A DNA stretch of 64,000 nucleotides from Jeotgalibaca porci. GTDB lineage: Bacteria; Bacillota; Bacilli; Lactobacillales; Aerococcaceae. The position numbers and the translations under genes were made by a program. Positions within the stretch are counted from its first letter, which is position 1, and every line of letters begins with the position of its first letter. This document shows positions 55,939 through 64,000 of this stretch, piece by piece. Below the pieces are notes generated by a model that was given only the letters and a program-made list of their open reading frames with translations, was not told where the DNA came from and ran no database searches. Where the stretch lies: positions 1,840,501 to 1,904,500 of the forward strand of contig NZ_CP049889.1 in NCBI RefSeq assembly GCF_011299095.1. The letters are read 5' to 3'.

Positions 55939-56805
55939 TTATGCAGCCAATTGGCTGGTTTGAGTTCGGTATTCTACTGGACTTAGGCCAGCCAATTTTT
56001 CTTTCGATCGAACTTGGTTGTACCAATCGATATACTCGGAAATCCTTGATTCAAGCTCACCATAACTTACCATTTTTTCTCCGTGATACATTTCCTGTTT
56101 CAGAATGCCGAAGAAATTTTCCATCGCTGCATTATCAGCACACGTTGCTTTCCGAGACATGCTTTGAAAGAGTTTGTTTTTCTTCAAGATTTTAACCCAC
56201 TTGTTGTGCTGGTACTGCCACCCTTGGTCCGAATGAAGGGTCGTGCGGACGGTGCCGTGTTTACGAATGATGCCGACGGCCTCCTGCAGGGGCTTCATCA
56301 CGAAGTCCAGAGTTGGTCGCTTATTCATGCTGTAGGCGATGACCTCTCCGTTATACAAGTCCAGAATAGGGCTAAAGTATAACTTCTCCTCCCCCATACA
56401 CTTGAATTCAGTGACGTCCGTGACGAGTTTCTGTAAGGGGATAGTGGTGTGGAAGCGCCGATTCAGTCGGTTCTTCGCAACGGTTCCCACTTTCCCTCTA
56501 TAGGAATTGTACTTGCGAGACTTCCGCATGAACTTGACACATTTTAAACCTATTTCTTGCATGAGGCGGTACACCTTTTTGTGGTTGACGCAATGTCCCA
56601 GTTTTTGCATTTCCTTCGTGAGTCGTTTATACCCATACCGCTCTTTGAACTGAAAGAAAAGCTGTCGGATCAGCTCTTTTAGAGCCCCATCCGGGTCCGC
56701 TATTCCCAGTTGTTTCGCGTGGTAATGGTACGTTGCGGATGGGATTCCAACTACTGAAAGGATATCCTTCAGTTTGAATCCTTCTTCTTTGAGTGCGTAT
56801 GCCAC
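55939..56805 (-). CDS. IS3-family transposase OrfB (DDE integrase domain)
   Basis: A 288-residue catalytic part in the -1 frame relative to OrfA. DDE residues: LVTDVTEF, LHSDQGWQY and NAAMENFFGILK. HTH_21-like KERYGYKRLTKEM precedes the core. Expected mainly as an OrfAB fusion through the slip at 56859-56865. Intact, so the element may be mobile. Confidence 0.92.
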   Translation of the reverse strand: MAYALKEEGFKLKDILSVVGIPSATYHYHAKQLGIADPDGALKELIRQLFFQFKERYGYKRLTKEMQKLGHCVNHKKVYRLMQEIGLKCVKFMRKSRKYNSYRGKVGTVAKNRLNRRFHTTIPLQKLVTDVTEFKCMGEEKLYFSPILDLYNGEVIAYSMNKRPTLDFVMKPLQEAVGIIRKHGTVRTTLHSDQGWQYQHNKWVKILKKNKLFQSMSRKATCADNAAMENFFGILKQEMYHGEKMVSYGELESRISEYIDWYNQVRSKEKLAGLSPVEYRTQTSQLAA

Positions 56806-57335
56806 TGCTGTTTGTGCTTTTCGAGAAAGGTGTCTGGATTCTCCCGGAAAGCTTTCAACTTTTTTAAGTAAGCAATCTCTAATCTTAGTAATTCATTTTC
56901 ACGTTCCAGCTCTTCTTGGGAAAGAGAAGTGGACTTTGCTTGTTTTCCCGGCTGTTTTCTCGGTTTTCTGGACATGGGAGGTCGCCCCTTTTGTTTTGGT
57001 TTCAGGCCTTTTATCCCGTTCTCTTGGAAGGCCCGGTTCCAGTTGGCGATGAGGGAAGGATTGTTCATGCCGAAGGCAATGGCCGTTTCGGAATAAGAAG
57101 CGCCTGTTTCTTTCATAAAGTGTAATACATCCACCTTGAATTGAACAGGGTAGACCGTCTTCTTCCGCTTCCTCTTCAGACCTTCCAACCCGAATTCTTG
57201 GAAAAATGTCACCCATTTTCGGACGGTTGCGGCATCAGGAATGGCATGTTTCTTCGCCAAGGCGCTATATCCCAACGGGCCATCCAGATATTCTTGCACA
57301 ACTTGTAACTTGAATGCTTCACTATATTTTGCCAT
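56769..57335 (-). CDS. IS3-family transposase OrfA
   Basis: A 188-residue DNA-binding protein with two helix-turn-helix regions (GYSALAKKHAIPDAATVRKW; YSETAIAFGMNNPSLIANWN) and a C-terminal coil (SQEELERENELLRLEIAYLKK, split here by a comma-free run of 21, so given as ELERENELLRLEIAYLKK). The minus-strand A-AAA-AAG heptamer at 56865-56859 is in frame for -1 slipping. Start ATG at 57335; GGGGG upstream lies in the hairpin arm at 57344-57348. Confidence 0.9.
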   Translation of the reverse strand: MAKYSEAFKLQVVQEYLDGPLGYSALAKKHAIPDAATVRKWVTFFQEFGLEGLKRKRKKTVYPVQFKVDVLHFMKETGASYSETAIAFGMNNPSLIANWNRAFQENGIKGLKPKQKGRPPMSRKPRKQPGKQAKSTSLSQEELERENELLRLEIAYLKKLKAFRENPDTFLEKHKQQWHTHSKKKDSN

Positions 57336-57343
57336 AAAAAGAA

Positions 57344-57380
57344 CCCCCAAAAGTTTAGATTTTACTCTAACTTTTGGGGG
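57344..57380 (-). promoter_or_regulatory. IS end hairpin before orfA
   Basis: The terminal repeat TCTAACTTTTGGGGG (57366-57380) pairs with CCCCCAAAAGTTTAGA (57344-57359, one bulged base). The arm next to orfA contains its GGGGG ribosome binding site, the same layout as in the other IS element. Confidence 0.65.
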
Positions 57381-57419
57381 TCGGTACCAAGTGGCCCTCT
57401 GAGCATTGTTTTTTTGCAA

Positions 57420-58739
57420 TTATTCGGATTGACGGAAGCTTTCTAAGATTTCTTTTGCTGTTGCGAGATTCATGTTTTTCGATTGGTTTAATTTTTCGGA
57501 AACAATCATAATCTCATCACCTTGTGCACCTGCGCTGATTGCCAGTGAGCGTGAGTGAAGGGCCATATGCCCCCTTTGAATACCGTCCGTAACCAAGGCG
57601 CGGATTGCGGAAAAGTTTTGAGCCAGTCCAACCGAAACGATGATTGATTCCAGTGTATCTGCGCTCGGATTTCCAAGTAACTCATGCGCAATTTTTGCTC
57701 CAGGATGGAAGGAGATTGATCCACCGACTGCCCCAATAGGCAGAGGAATCGTTAATTCTCCCACTAAATCTCCATTTTCTCCCTTTGACCAGTTGGTTAG
57801 ACTGCGATATTGACCGCTGCGCGAAGCATAAGCATGCACGCCGGCTGAGATTGCACGCCAGTCATTTCCAGTCGCAATCACAACGGCATCAATTCCATTC
57901 ATGATGCCTTTGTTATGGGTAACTGCTCGATAGGGGTCTACGACCGCGGCATGAGAAGCGAGAACAATACGATCACGGACCTCTTCTCCGCTCCAATCGT
58001 TAGTAGCCAATGCAGTACTAGGGATGCGACAGGTTGCCGTTGCCAGGCATTCGGTGGCGTAATTGGATAAAATGCCCATCAACGCCTTTCCACCGGATAA
58101 TTCTTCAACCAAAGGAATGATTGCTTCCATCATCGTATTAATGATATTCGCACCCATTGCTTCAAGCGTTTTTACATATAAATGTAAAATTAAAAATTCC
58201 GGTGTTCCGGCCGCAATATCTTCTTTAATATGATTGAGACTTATGACATCGGCACCTCCGCCTCGTCTAACGATAGAAGGGTGGGCATCATTTGCCGCCT
58301 GAATAATCGTTGCCTCAGCATCTTCCAACACTTTGATGGCCTGTAAACAATCCGGTATATCGGTTAAGATAACCTGTCCAATCATCGTCCGTGTTGTCGT
58401 TGCTGTCTTAAAGCCGCCGTAAGGAGCAAATAGCTTCGCTGCTGAACTGGCTGCTGCAACAACAGAGGGTTCTTCAATCGCCATTGGAACGGCATACGCT
58501 TCATCATCAATTAGAAAATTCAAAGCGACTCCAAAGGGAAGTTGGTAGGTTGCCAACTGATTTTCAATCATGCTGTCAGCTATTTCCGCTGATAATTGTA
58601 AATCATCAGTAAAAGCTTTTGCGCTCTCTTCCGATAAAACCCCCGACTTGACGAGAGCTTCTATTCGTTCCGATTTACTTTTTTGATAAAATTTACTTAA
58701 ATAGTGTGTCTCTTTATCTTCCAATTCCATTCTCCTCAT
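57420..58739 (-). CDS. mvaA: Hydroxymethylglutaryl-CoA reductase, class II
   Basis: A 439-residue enzyme reducing HMG-CoA to mevalonate. Motifs: ENQLATYQLPFGVALNF, EAMGANIINTMMEA, catalytic Lys in THNKGIMNG and the C-terminal His in QRGHMALHSRSLA. It stands alone, unlike the enterococcal MvaE fusion with acetoacetyl-CoA thiolase. Start uncertain: ATG 58739 or ATG 58730, since the AGGAG lies between them. Confidence 0.93.
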   Translation of the reverse strand: MRRMELEDKETHYLSKFYQKSKSERIEALVKSGVLSEESAKAFTDDLQLSAEIADSMIENQLATYQLPFGVALNFLIDDEAYAVPMAIEEPSVVAAASSAAKLFAPYGGFKTATTTRTMIGQVILTDIPDCLQAIKVLEDAEATIIQAANDAHPSIVRRGGGADVISLNHIKEDIAAGTPEFLILHLYVKTLEAMGANIINTMMEAIIPLVEELSGGKALMGILSNYATECLATATCRIPSTALATNDWSGEEVRDRIVLASHAAVVDPYRAVTHNKGIMNGIDAVVIATGNDWRAISAGVHAYASRSGQYRSLTNWSKGENGDLVGELTIPLPIGAVGGSISFHPGAKIAHELLGNPSADTLESIIVSVGLAQNFSAIRALVTDGIQRGHMALHSRSLAISAGAQGDEIMIVSEKLNQSKNMNLATAKEILESFRQSE

Positions 58740-58789
58740 CACTTACTCTCATGCTTATCATACAATAAACCTACTACAAATAAAATAAG

Positions 58790-58817
58790 AGGCCGGAACA
58801 AGTTGTCCCAACCTCCT
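58790..58817 (-). terminator. Terminator of tcyP
   Basis: On the minus strand a 13-bp stem with two or three G-U pairs (GAGGTTGGGACAA with TTGTTCCGGCCTC), followed by TTATTTTATTT. A similar stem ends the L25 gene at 61872-61907. Confidence 0.7.
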
Positions 58818-58825
58818 TAATCATC

Positions 58826-60220
58826 TTACATTGTTTCGCGTTCAACCGTTGCTTCAGGATCCAGCAAAACATTTTTATTAAACTGACCAATAGCATTAGA
58901 GGAGACGACACCCGCAAGGATGGAGTCATTCACGTTAACCATTGTCCGCATCATATCAATAATTGGTTCAACCGAGATAACCAATCCAACAATTGCAATC
59001 GGTAGGTTCAATGTACTTAAAACGATTAATGCTGCAAAGGTTGCACCACCACCAACGCCGGCAACACCAAATGAGCCAATCGTTACGATTAAGATAAGTG
59101 ATAGAAGGAATCCGATACTCGTAACGTCAATACCGACAGTCGGCGCTACAATGGTAGCCAACATCGCCGGATAAACGCCCGCACAGCCGTTTTGCCCGAT
59201 AGACACACCAAAGCTGGCAGAGAAGTTTGCGGATGCATCATCCACCCCTAAAGCCTCTGTTTGCGTTTTAATGTTAAGTGGCAGAGCACCTGCACTTGAA
59301 CGTGCCGTAAATGCAAAACTCAAAACAGGGAAAGCTTTCTTGAAGTAGGTCATCGGACTCACTTTTTGACTAATTAAAATCGCTGAGTGAACCAACAGAA
59401 CAACAAATAATGCTGCATAGGAAGCTAACACGAACACACCCAGATTAACAATGGCCTGGAAGCTGGACGTTGCCATCATCCGTGTGGTTAAAGCAAGAAT
59501 TCCGTAAGGTGTCAATCTTAGAATCAAGGTTACGATACGCATAACGATGGCATGAAGAGCATTTAACCCTTTCTTAAACGCAGCAGCGTGCTCTGGTTCT
59601 TTCCGTTTGATACCCATATATGCTAAACCAGTCAGCGATGAAATGATAACGACAGAAATAGTCGAAGTGTCACGCAGACCCGCAAAGTCTTGGAAAATAT
59701 TTTGGGGGATAAATGATAAAATTTGTCCCGGAATTGTTAACCCTTCAACTTGAGTTTGACGATCTGCTAACGATTGAATACGTGCGGTTTCAGCCGCACC
59801 TTCTGTAAATTGTGCACCATCCAAGTTGAAGATAAGCACAAATGCCCATCCAATAAAAGCAGCAATGGCAGTAGTGGCTAATAAAGTGAACAAGACAGAC
59901 CCACTGATTTTACCCAGATCCTTTGTCTGCTCTATTTTTGTAAATGCCCCCACGATTGAAACAAAAATCAGTGGCATAATCAGCATACGTAAGAAGCTGA
60001 CATAACCTGACCCCACAATATTCGTCCAATCAATAAAAGTAGTAGTCGTTTGACTATCTGCTCCGAAAATCAATTGAATAACAATACCAAAAACAAGTCC
60101 GACTATTAATGCAGTAAAAACACGTGTCGTAAACTTAATATGTTTTGTGGACATACGATAAAGTGCAAATAAAATAAGTGAAAATACAAGTAGCAAAGCC
60201 ACAATAACAAAATTATCCAT
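58826..60220 (-). CDS. tcyP: L-cystine symporter TcyP (DAACS family)
   Basis: A 464-residue membrane protein closely resembling Bacillus TcyP: STKHIKFTTRVFTALIVGL, GSGYVSFLRMLIMPLIFVSI, and the substrate/cation motifs ARSSAGALPLNI and GCAGVYPAML. It couples cystine uptake to cation entry. ATG at 60220 with GGAGGAATAG upstream is chosen over a longer in-frame start. Same strand as thrC, 38 bases downstream of its stop. Confidence 0.9.
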   Translation of the reverse strand: MDNFVIVALLLVFSLILFALYRMSTKHIKFTTRVFTALIVGLVFGIVIQLIFGADSQTTTTFIDWTNIVGSGYVSFLRMLIMPLIFVSIVGAFTKIEQTKDLGKISGSVLFTLLATTAIAAFIGWAFVLIFNLDGAQFTEGAAETARIQSLADRQTQVEGLTIPGQILSFIPQNIFQDFAGLRDTSTISVVIISSLTGLAYMGIKRKEPEHAAAFKKGLNALHAIVMRIVTLILRLTPYGILALTTRMMATSSFQAIVNLGVFVLASYAALFVVLLVHSAILISQKVSPMTYFKKAFPVLSFAFTARSSAGALPLNIKTQTEALGVDDASANFSASFGVSIGQNGCAGVYPAMLATIVAPTVGIDVTSIGFLLSLILIVTIGSFGVAGVGGGATFAALIVLSTLNLPIAIVGLVISVEPIIDMMRTMVNVNDSILAGVVSSNAIGQFNKNVLLDPEATVERETM

Positions 60221-60288
60221 TTCTATTCCTCCTTTAGTTCTTACGATCATTATAGAGGAATAGATAGGGATATTCGAATAATCAGTTT

Positions 60289-61761
60289 CTAAACATGTAG
60301 AAAGTCTTTTACAGCTTTTTTCATTTCAGAAATAGAAACAACTTTATCATGTACGATTTCTCCAGATAATGCTTCTTCAATGGCGGCAGGGAAGGGATTA
60401 TGCGTGAGTGTGCGCACTTCTTTCAAGGCGCTTATTAAGTCCGTGCTTTCGAAATCAGGAGCTAGAGCTTCCAATACTGCCTCGGGAAATTTGTACGGAC
60501 TAGCAGTAGAAGCAATCACCATTGGCCGGTCATTTTGGAAGTGACTTGCTACAAAAGAAGCCACCGCTGTATGCGGATCAATCGTATAGTTGGCTTCGGT
60601 ATGTACCCGTTTAATTTCATTTATGACATCTGCTTCGGTGGCGGAACCGGCTCTGAATGCTTCCGCGTCCTGTAACATTTGCGCAGTGATGCGGTACTGT
60701 CCTTTAACCGACAAATCTGTCATGTATGTTTCAATTAATTCTGAATTTTCTTTCGATAAATGATAAAGCAGACGCTCCAAGTTACTTGAAACGAGAATAT
60801 CCATCGAAGGGGAGGATGTCAGAACAAATTCCCGATTTCGATTATAGGTACCGGACTTAAAGAAATCAGTCAGGACATTATTCTCGTTTGATGCAACGAT
60901 CAAACGAGCGATAGGCAGCCCCATTTCTTTGGCATAATAAGCCGCTAAAATATTCCCGAAGTTTCCAGTTGGAACACAGACATCCATCTCTTCGCCAACC
61001 GTCAATTTATTAGTGGCCAAAAGCTGCTTATAAGCATCAATATAGTAAATGATTTGCGGAATCAGACGACCAATGTTGATAGAGTTCGCCGAAGATAGTT
61101 GCAAATGGTGGTTTGCTAATTCCTGGCGTAAATCAGGATCGGCAAATAAAGCTTTCACCTGGCTTTGCGCATCATCAAAATTACCTTCGATTGCGACAAC
61201 TGAAACGTTGGTGCCTTTTTGCGTCAGCATTTGTCTTTCTTGAAACGCGCTCACACCATTTTTAGGATAAAAAACAATAATTTTAGTTCCTGGAACATCT
61301 TGGAAACCGACAAGTGCGGCTTTGCCTGTGTCGCCACTTGTCGCGGTTAAAATAACACTATCATTCTTATTTTTATTTTTTTTTGCTGCTATGGTCATAA
61401 ACTTCGGTAAAATCGAAAGTGCGACATCCTTGAAAGCGATGGTCGGTCCGTGGAAAAGCTCTAAGTAATAAGAATTCCCCGCTTGGACGAGAGGAGTAAT
61501 GGCCGCATCCGAGAATTTTTCAGAATAAACGTGGATGCATTCCTTCAGTTCTTCTTCCGTAAAGTCAGTTAGAAAAGATTGTAAAACCGCATAAGCAATT
61601 TCTTCGTACGATTTATGAGGTAACTCAGCTAAAGGAACGTTCAACTTGGGAATAAAGGAAGGAACGAATAAACCACCATCTGGCGCTATTCCAGCTAAAA
61701 TCGCTTGAGAAGCAGTAACCTTTAAATCTTTATTGCGCGTGCTATGGTATGTTAGTGTCAT
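60289..61761 (-). CDS. thrC: Threonine synthase
   Basis: A 490-residue PLP enzyme of the longer ThrC type, making threonine from O-phosphohomoserine. PLP-Lys lies in HGPTIAFKDVALS; TSGDTGKAAL and PTGNFGNILAAYYA bind phosphate and PLP. AAGGAG precedes the ATG. No homoserine kinase or dehydrogenase gene is adjacent. Confidence 0.95.
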   Translation of the reverse strand: MTLTYHSTRNKDLKVTASQAILAGIAPDGGLFVPSFIPKLNVPLAELPHKSYEEIAYAVLQSFLTDFTEEELKECIHVYSEKFSDAAITPLVQAGNSYYLELFHGPTIAFKDVALSILPKFMTIAAKKNKNKNDSVILTATSGDTGKAALVGFQDVPGTKIIVFYPKNGVSAFQERQMLTQKGTNVSVVAIEGNFDDAQSQVKALFADPDLRQELANHHLQLSSANSINIGRLIPQIIYYIDAYKQLLATNKLTVGEEMDVCVPTGNFGNILAAYYAKEMGLPIARLIVASNENNVLTDFFKSGTYNRNREFVLTSSPSMDILVSSNLERLLYHLSKENSELIETYMTDLSVKGQYRITAQMLQDAEAFRAGSATEADVINEIKRVHTEANYTIDPHTAVASFVASHFQNDRPMVIASTASPYKFPEAVLEALAPDFESTDLISALKEVRTLTHNPFPAAIEEALSGEIVHDKVVSISEMKKAVKDFLHV

Positions 61762-61871
61762 GGTGAACTCCTTTCAAAATGAGTGTTTTCTAATGAAAGT
61801 ATGCCATATTATTAGAGAAAACTCAATTAGTGTTTTGTAGTTGTAAGGGGAGCTTTCGGTCATTCCCAACA

Positions 61872-61907
61872 AAAAAGAGACCGGAACAAAATGTTCAGGC
61901 CTCTTGA
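61872..61907 (-). terminator. Terminator of the L25/Ctc gene
   Basis: Arms 61875-61888 and 61892-61905 pair with a few mismatches or wobbles; on the minus strand the stem is followed by TTTTTTG. Confidence 0.8.
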
Positions 61908-61915
61908 AAAGTCTC

Positions 61916-62521
61916 TTATTCTTCTTTTTCACCAATAACTTCAGGTTCAGCTACTTCAGCATCGCCATCAGTTGGCTCTTCTTCTACACGAGGTGCAGCT
62001 ACGACTACTACTGTTTCTTCAGCTTCTGCAAGAACAGTTACGTTCTCAGGAACTTTCAAATCAGAAACAACAACAGTGTCGCCGATTACTAAGTCGCTAA
62101 CGTTTAGCGTGATTTCAGTTGGGATATCTAGTGGATCAGTTTCCACTTCAACTTCGTTCAATGTTTGTGTTACGACACCTTCTTTAACATCTTCCAAGCC
62201 TTCCAGAACGATTGTAACTGGAACGGTAACTTTTTGACCTTTCGTAAGTGCGTTCAGTTCAACGTTGTAAATTTCAGGTTTTAGAGCAGAAAGATCAATG
62301 TTTTTAATCAACACTTGCGTTTCTTCTCCATCTAAATCGATGTTAAAAACTGCGTTACGTCCTAGTTCACGTAATAGTTCATCGAATTCCTTACGGTCGA
62401 TTAAGACAGATTGTGCTTCCATATCTGAACCGAAGATTGTTGCGGGTACTTTATTATCGTTTCTAGCTTGTTTAGACGCAGACGTACCTAGTCTTTCTCT
62501 TTTTTGAGCTTTTAGTTTCAT
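61916..62521 (-). CDS. rplY: 50S ribosomal protein L25, general stress protein Ctc
   Basis: A 201-residue CTC-type L25: the N-terminal 5S rRNA-binding L25 domain (AQKRERLGTSASKQARNDNK start) plus the TL5-like C-terminal beta domain and a Glu-rich acidic tail. GGAGGGAAA precedes the ATG. Single gene. Confidence 0.94.
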   Translation of the reverse strand: MKLKAQKRERLGTSASKQARNDNKVPATIFGSDMEAQSVLIDRKEFDELLRELGRNAVFNIDLDGEETQVLIKNIDLSALKPEIYNVELNALTKGQKVTVPVTIVLEGLEDVKEGVVTQTLNEVEVETDPLDIPTEITLNVSDLVIGDTVVVSDLKVPENVTVLAEAEETVVVVAAPRVEEEPTDGDAEVAEPEVIGEKEE

Positions 62522-62647
62522 AAATATTTCCCTCCATAACGCGCTATTAATTTAATGCGCATAATATATAGTTATTGTAACATTTAAAACAACAAAAGGC
62601 TAATGATATGCTCGAAGCGTTTACATAGCTGTAATTAAAAAATTCAA

Positions 62648-62677
62648 TTGTCCTTTTTTCGCAAGCTTTAGTATACT
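62648..62677 (+). promoter_or_regulatory. Promoter of the EamA transporter gene
   Basis: TTGTCC (62648-62653), 18 bases, TATACT (62672-62677), 39 bases before the start codon. Confidence 0.5.
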
Positions 62678-62715
62678 CATACGGTAGTAAAAAAATAAAA
62701 AAGGAGTTGATAAGA

Positions 62716-63630
62716 ATGTGGTGGTTTATTCCCGCTATAGTAGCAACGGTTGCTTGGGGTACAGCTGATTTATTTTATAAGAAGGGTGCTGATCCTGCAG
62801 ATAAATACAGTTATCTCAAAACAGTTATTATGGTTGGGCTTATTATGGGATTGCATGCTGTATATGTTCTAGTTGTAGAAGGCATTCAGTATGATCCAAG
62901 TTATTTAATCAAATATTTGCCCGTATCCTTTTTCTATATCGTTTCCATGGCAGTCGGATACGCTGGCCTTCGCTTTTTAGAATTATCAGTTTCATCGCCA
63001 GTTCAAAACTCTTCAGGCGCTATCGCTGGATTATTAACATTTATTTTCCTCGGACAGAGAATGACATCTATACAATTGTGGGCGATAGTCCTCATTACAG
63101 TAGGCGTTGTTTTGTTAGGTGTTTTCGAACATCAATTAGCAGAAAAAGAACGTTTAGAGAATAAAGAAGTTATTGATCGTAAATATAAATATGGTGCATT
63201 AGCATTATTATTCCCGCTCTTATACGCTTTACTTGATTCACTAGGAACGTTCGCAGATGCTTGGTTTTTCGACTATTATGCTTCAGTCGATGAGGCTAAC
63301 TTGGAAATGCAGGCGAACCTATCGTATGAGTTTACTTGGTTATTAGTTGCAGCTGTTGCATTTATTTATGTCGTTGTTATTAAGAAACAATCATTCAAGT
63401 TAATGGAACAAAAAAATCGCGGCTTAGCTGCTATATTTGAAACATTGGGGCAGTTTTTCTATGTGTATGCAATCAGTTCAAATGCCGTTGTAGTAGCACC
63501 AATGATTTCTGCTTATTCGGTTGTTTCCGTTATCTTGTCCCGAATTTTCTTGAAAGAGAAACTGACATCGAAACAATACTTAGCAGTTACAGGTATTATC
63601 ATAGGAATTATTATATTAAGTATAGAGTAA
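62716..63630 (+). CDS. EamA/DMT-family transporter
   Basis: A 304-residue protein with ten hydrophobic segments in two EamA halves. VAWGTADLFYKKGA and SPVQNSSGAIAGLLTFIFLGQRM end the first half; APMISAYSVVSVILSRIFLKEKL closes the second. A hydrophilic linker (about 145-160, EKERLENKEVIDRKYK) separates them. Substrate unknown. ATG at 62716 with AAGGAG at 62701-62706; the upstream TTG is rejected. Confidence 0.88.
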   Translation: MWWFIPAIVATVAWGTADLFYKKGADPADKYSYLKTVIMVGLIMGLHAVYVLVVEGIQYDPSYLIKYLPVSFFYIVSMAVGYAGLRFLELSVSSPVQNSSGAIAGLLTFIFLGQRMTSIQLWAIVLITVGVVLLGVFEHQLAEKERLENKEVIDRKYKYGALALLFPLLYALLDSLGTFADAWFFDYYASVDEANLEMQANLSYEFTWLLVAAVAFIYVVVIKKQSFKLMEQKNRGLAAIFETLGQFFYVYAISSNAVVVAPMISAYSVVSVILSRIFLKEKLTSKQYLAVTGIIIGIIILSIE

Positions 63631-63775
63631 TATAATAGAATGGGGAAAAAGACGTTTAAATCCGAATCTTCTAATGCATACCATATCCGTAAGCTGCTAA
63701 AGCAACAACAACCATAACAAAGTGGCTGTCGTATCTGTCTCTTTAAGCACGTTTACACCGCTAGTATTCATTAAT

Positions 63776-63814
63776 AGGAGAGGGGCCGGGAAATCATTTC
63801 CCGGCCCCTCTCCT
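63776..63814. terminator. Strong GC-rich terminator hairpin
   Basis: Perfect 18-bp arms (63776-63793 and 63797-63814) with a 3-base loop. No clear T-run on either side. It lies between the EamA gene and a convergent partial gene. The rest of 63631-63887 shows nothing else I can support. Confidence 0.7.
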
Positions 63815-63887
63815 ATGCGACGACACAAACGGTTTTTTGAATCTGAGTGCACGTTTTATAGCAAGAATGATTAGCTAAATCAAGCAG

Positions 63888-64000
63888 CTATTCTGCTACA
63901 CATTTTTCTAGCGTTTCTTTAATAGAGGCAATGACGTCATGGTCTTTAATTCCCAATTCTTCCCATGTATCAGCCGGGTCTACAAATAAATCTTCTTCTT
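63888..64000 (-). CDS. C-terminal fragment of an unidentified protein
   Basis: The minus-strand frame (codons from 63998) reads EEDLFVDPADTWEELGIKDH and ends ...LEKCVAE at TAG (63890-63888). I do not recognise it. The same frame continues for 24 sense codons past the TAG (LLDLANHSCYKTCTQIQKTV and on) to a second TAG at 63815-63813, directly at the hairpin, so the first stop may be a recent truncation. The gene extends beyond the window. Confidence 0.5.
   Translation of the reverse strand, partial: EEDLFVDPADTWEELGIKDHDVIASIKETLEKCVAE

Larger units (their letters stand above)
55909..57388 (-). mobile_element. IS3-family insertion sequence (IS150-like), 1480 bp
   Basis: Terminal inverted repeats GGTGGCGACCCCCAAAAG (left) and GGTACCGACCCCCAAAAG (right, reverse complement), continuing TTAGAGT on both sides: 23 of 25 positions match. 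Target duplication AAG at 55906-55908 and 57389-57391. Encodes orfA and orfB on the minus strand with an A6G slippery site. Different in sequence and ends from the element at 35919-37626. Confidence 0.94.
55882..57417. terminator. Bidirectional terminator split by an IS element in its loop
   Basis: Left half AAACAATGCTC (55886-55896) and right half GAGCATTGTTT (57401-57411) are perfect complements, flanked by an A-run on the left and seven T residues on the right. Removing 55909-57388 and one AAG copy rebuilds a normal hairpin whose loop is TAAG. The FMN reductase gene and mvaA converge on it. With the element present, the arms are 1.5 kb apart and the hairpin can no longer form quickly. Confidence 0.8.

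Noticed and set aside
63640-63775. Minus-strand hydrophobic ORF ending AAYGYGMH
   Set aside because: Only about 15 residues from ATG, with no ribosome binding site; an upstream stop closes the frame. Possibly a gene remnant, not supportable.

Overview
The window is low-GC DNA with strong AGGAGG-type ribosome binding sites, T-boxes, cre sites, an M-box and a mevalonate pathway. It also carries a maltose route made of a MalT-type PTS, a MapP-type phosphatase and a GH65 phosphorylase. Together these point to Firmicutes, order Lactobacillales, most likely a Carnobacteriaceae/Enterococcaceae-like genome. That assignment is an inference from gene content, not from a marker gene.

Layout. (1) 1-20760 is an arabinan/arabinose utilisation island: the tail of one sugar ABC system with a YesL-like protein and a GH51 enzyme; a divergent ArsR-type regulator; a second operon (lipoprotein binding protein, two permeases, YesL-like protein, GH43, GH51, small Cys-rich protein) driven by a promoter overlapped by a perfect cre; araR; and araD-araA-GH127-GH27-GH43 lipoprotein-FGGY kinase. 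Extracellular arabinan is probably cut by the lipoprotein GH43, imported by ABC transporters, trimmed in the cytoplasm by GH51/GH43/GH127/GH27 enzymes and fed to AraA, the kinase and AraD. AraR-like operators sit before araR and araD. (2) 20897-26021 holds a KdgT-type permease, then a cobalamin riboswitch that controls a class Ib ribonucleotide reductase operon, nrdH - nrdI/nrdE fused into one ORF - nrdF. (3) 26154-35319 holds single genes: ROK kinase, tocopherol-cyclase-like protein, EAL protein with a degenerate GGDEF, CutC, M-box plus MgtE, a membrane protein, and a divergent pair of ECF S component and pyridoxamine kinase. (4) 35324-37958 is an AEC-family transporter gene split by an IS3-family element; removing the element and one ATA duplication restores a 307-residue frame. 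(5) 38026-46168 holds pepF and a maltose locus (mapP-malT divergent from malP, then malR). (6) 46192-50567 is an amino-acid ABC transporter locus with two T-boxes, both readable as arginine (CGC) specifiers, with a P-loop enzyme related to cyclic 2,3-diphosphoglycerate synthetase between them. (7) 50733-63630 holds housekeeping and transport genes: YwlG, a PurR-boxed nucleobase permease, a START-like protein, YaiI/YqxD, mvaS, an FMN reductase, a second IS3 element in the loop of a bidirectional terminator, mvaA, tcyP, thrC, the L25/Ctc ribosomal protein and an EamA transporter. The right edge carries the 3' end of an unidentified minus-strand gene.

The most unusual features are the NrdI-NrdE fusion under B12 control, the duplicated arginine T-box flanking a poorly understood P-loop enzyme, and a set of intergenic hairpin arrays with different sequences but the same 50-53 bp period. 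I saw no tRNA or rRNA gene and no CRISPR array.
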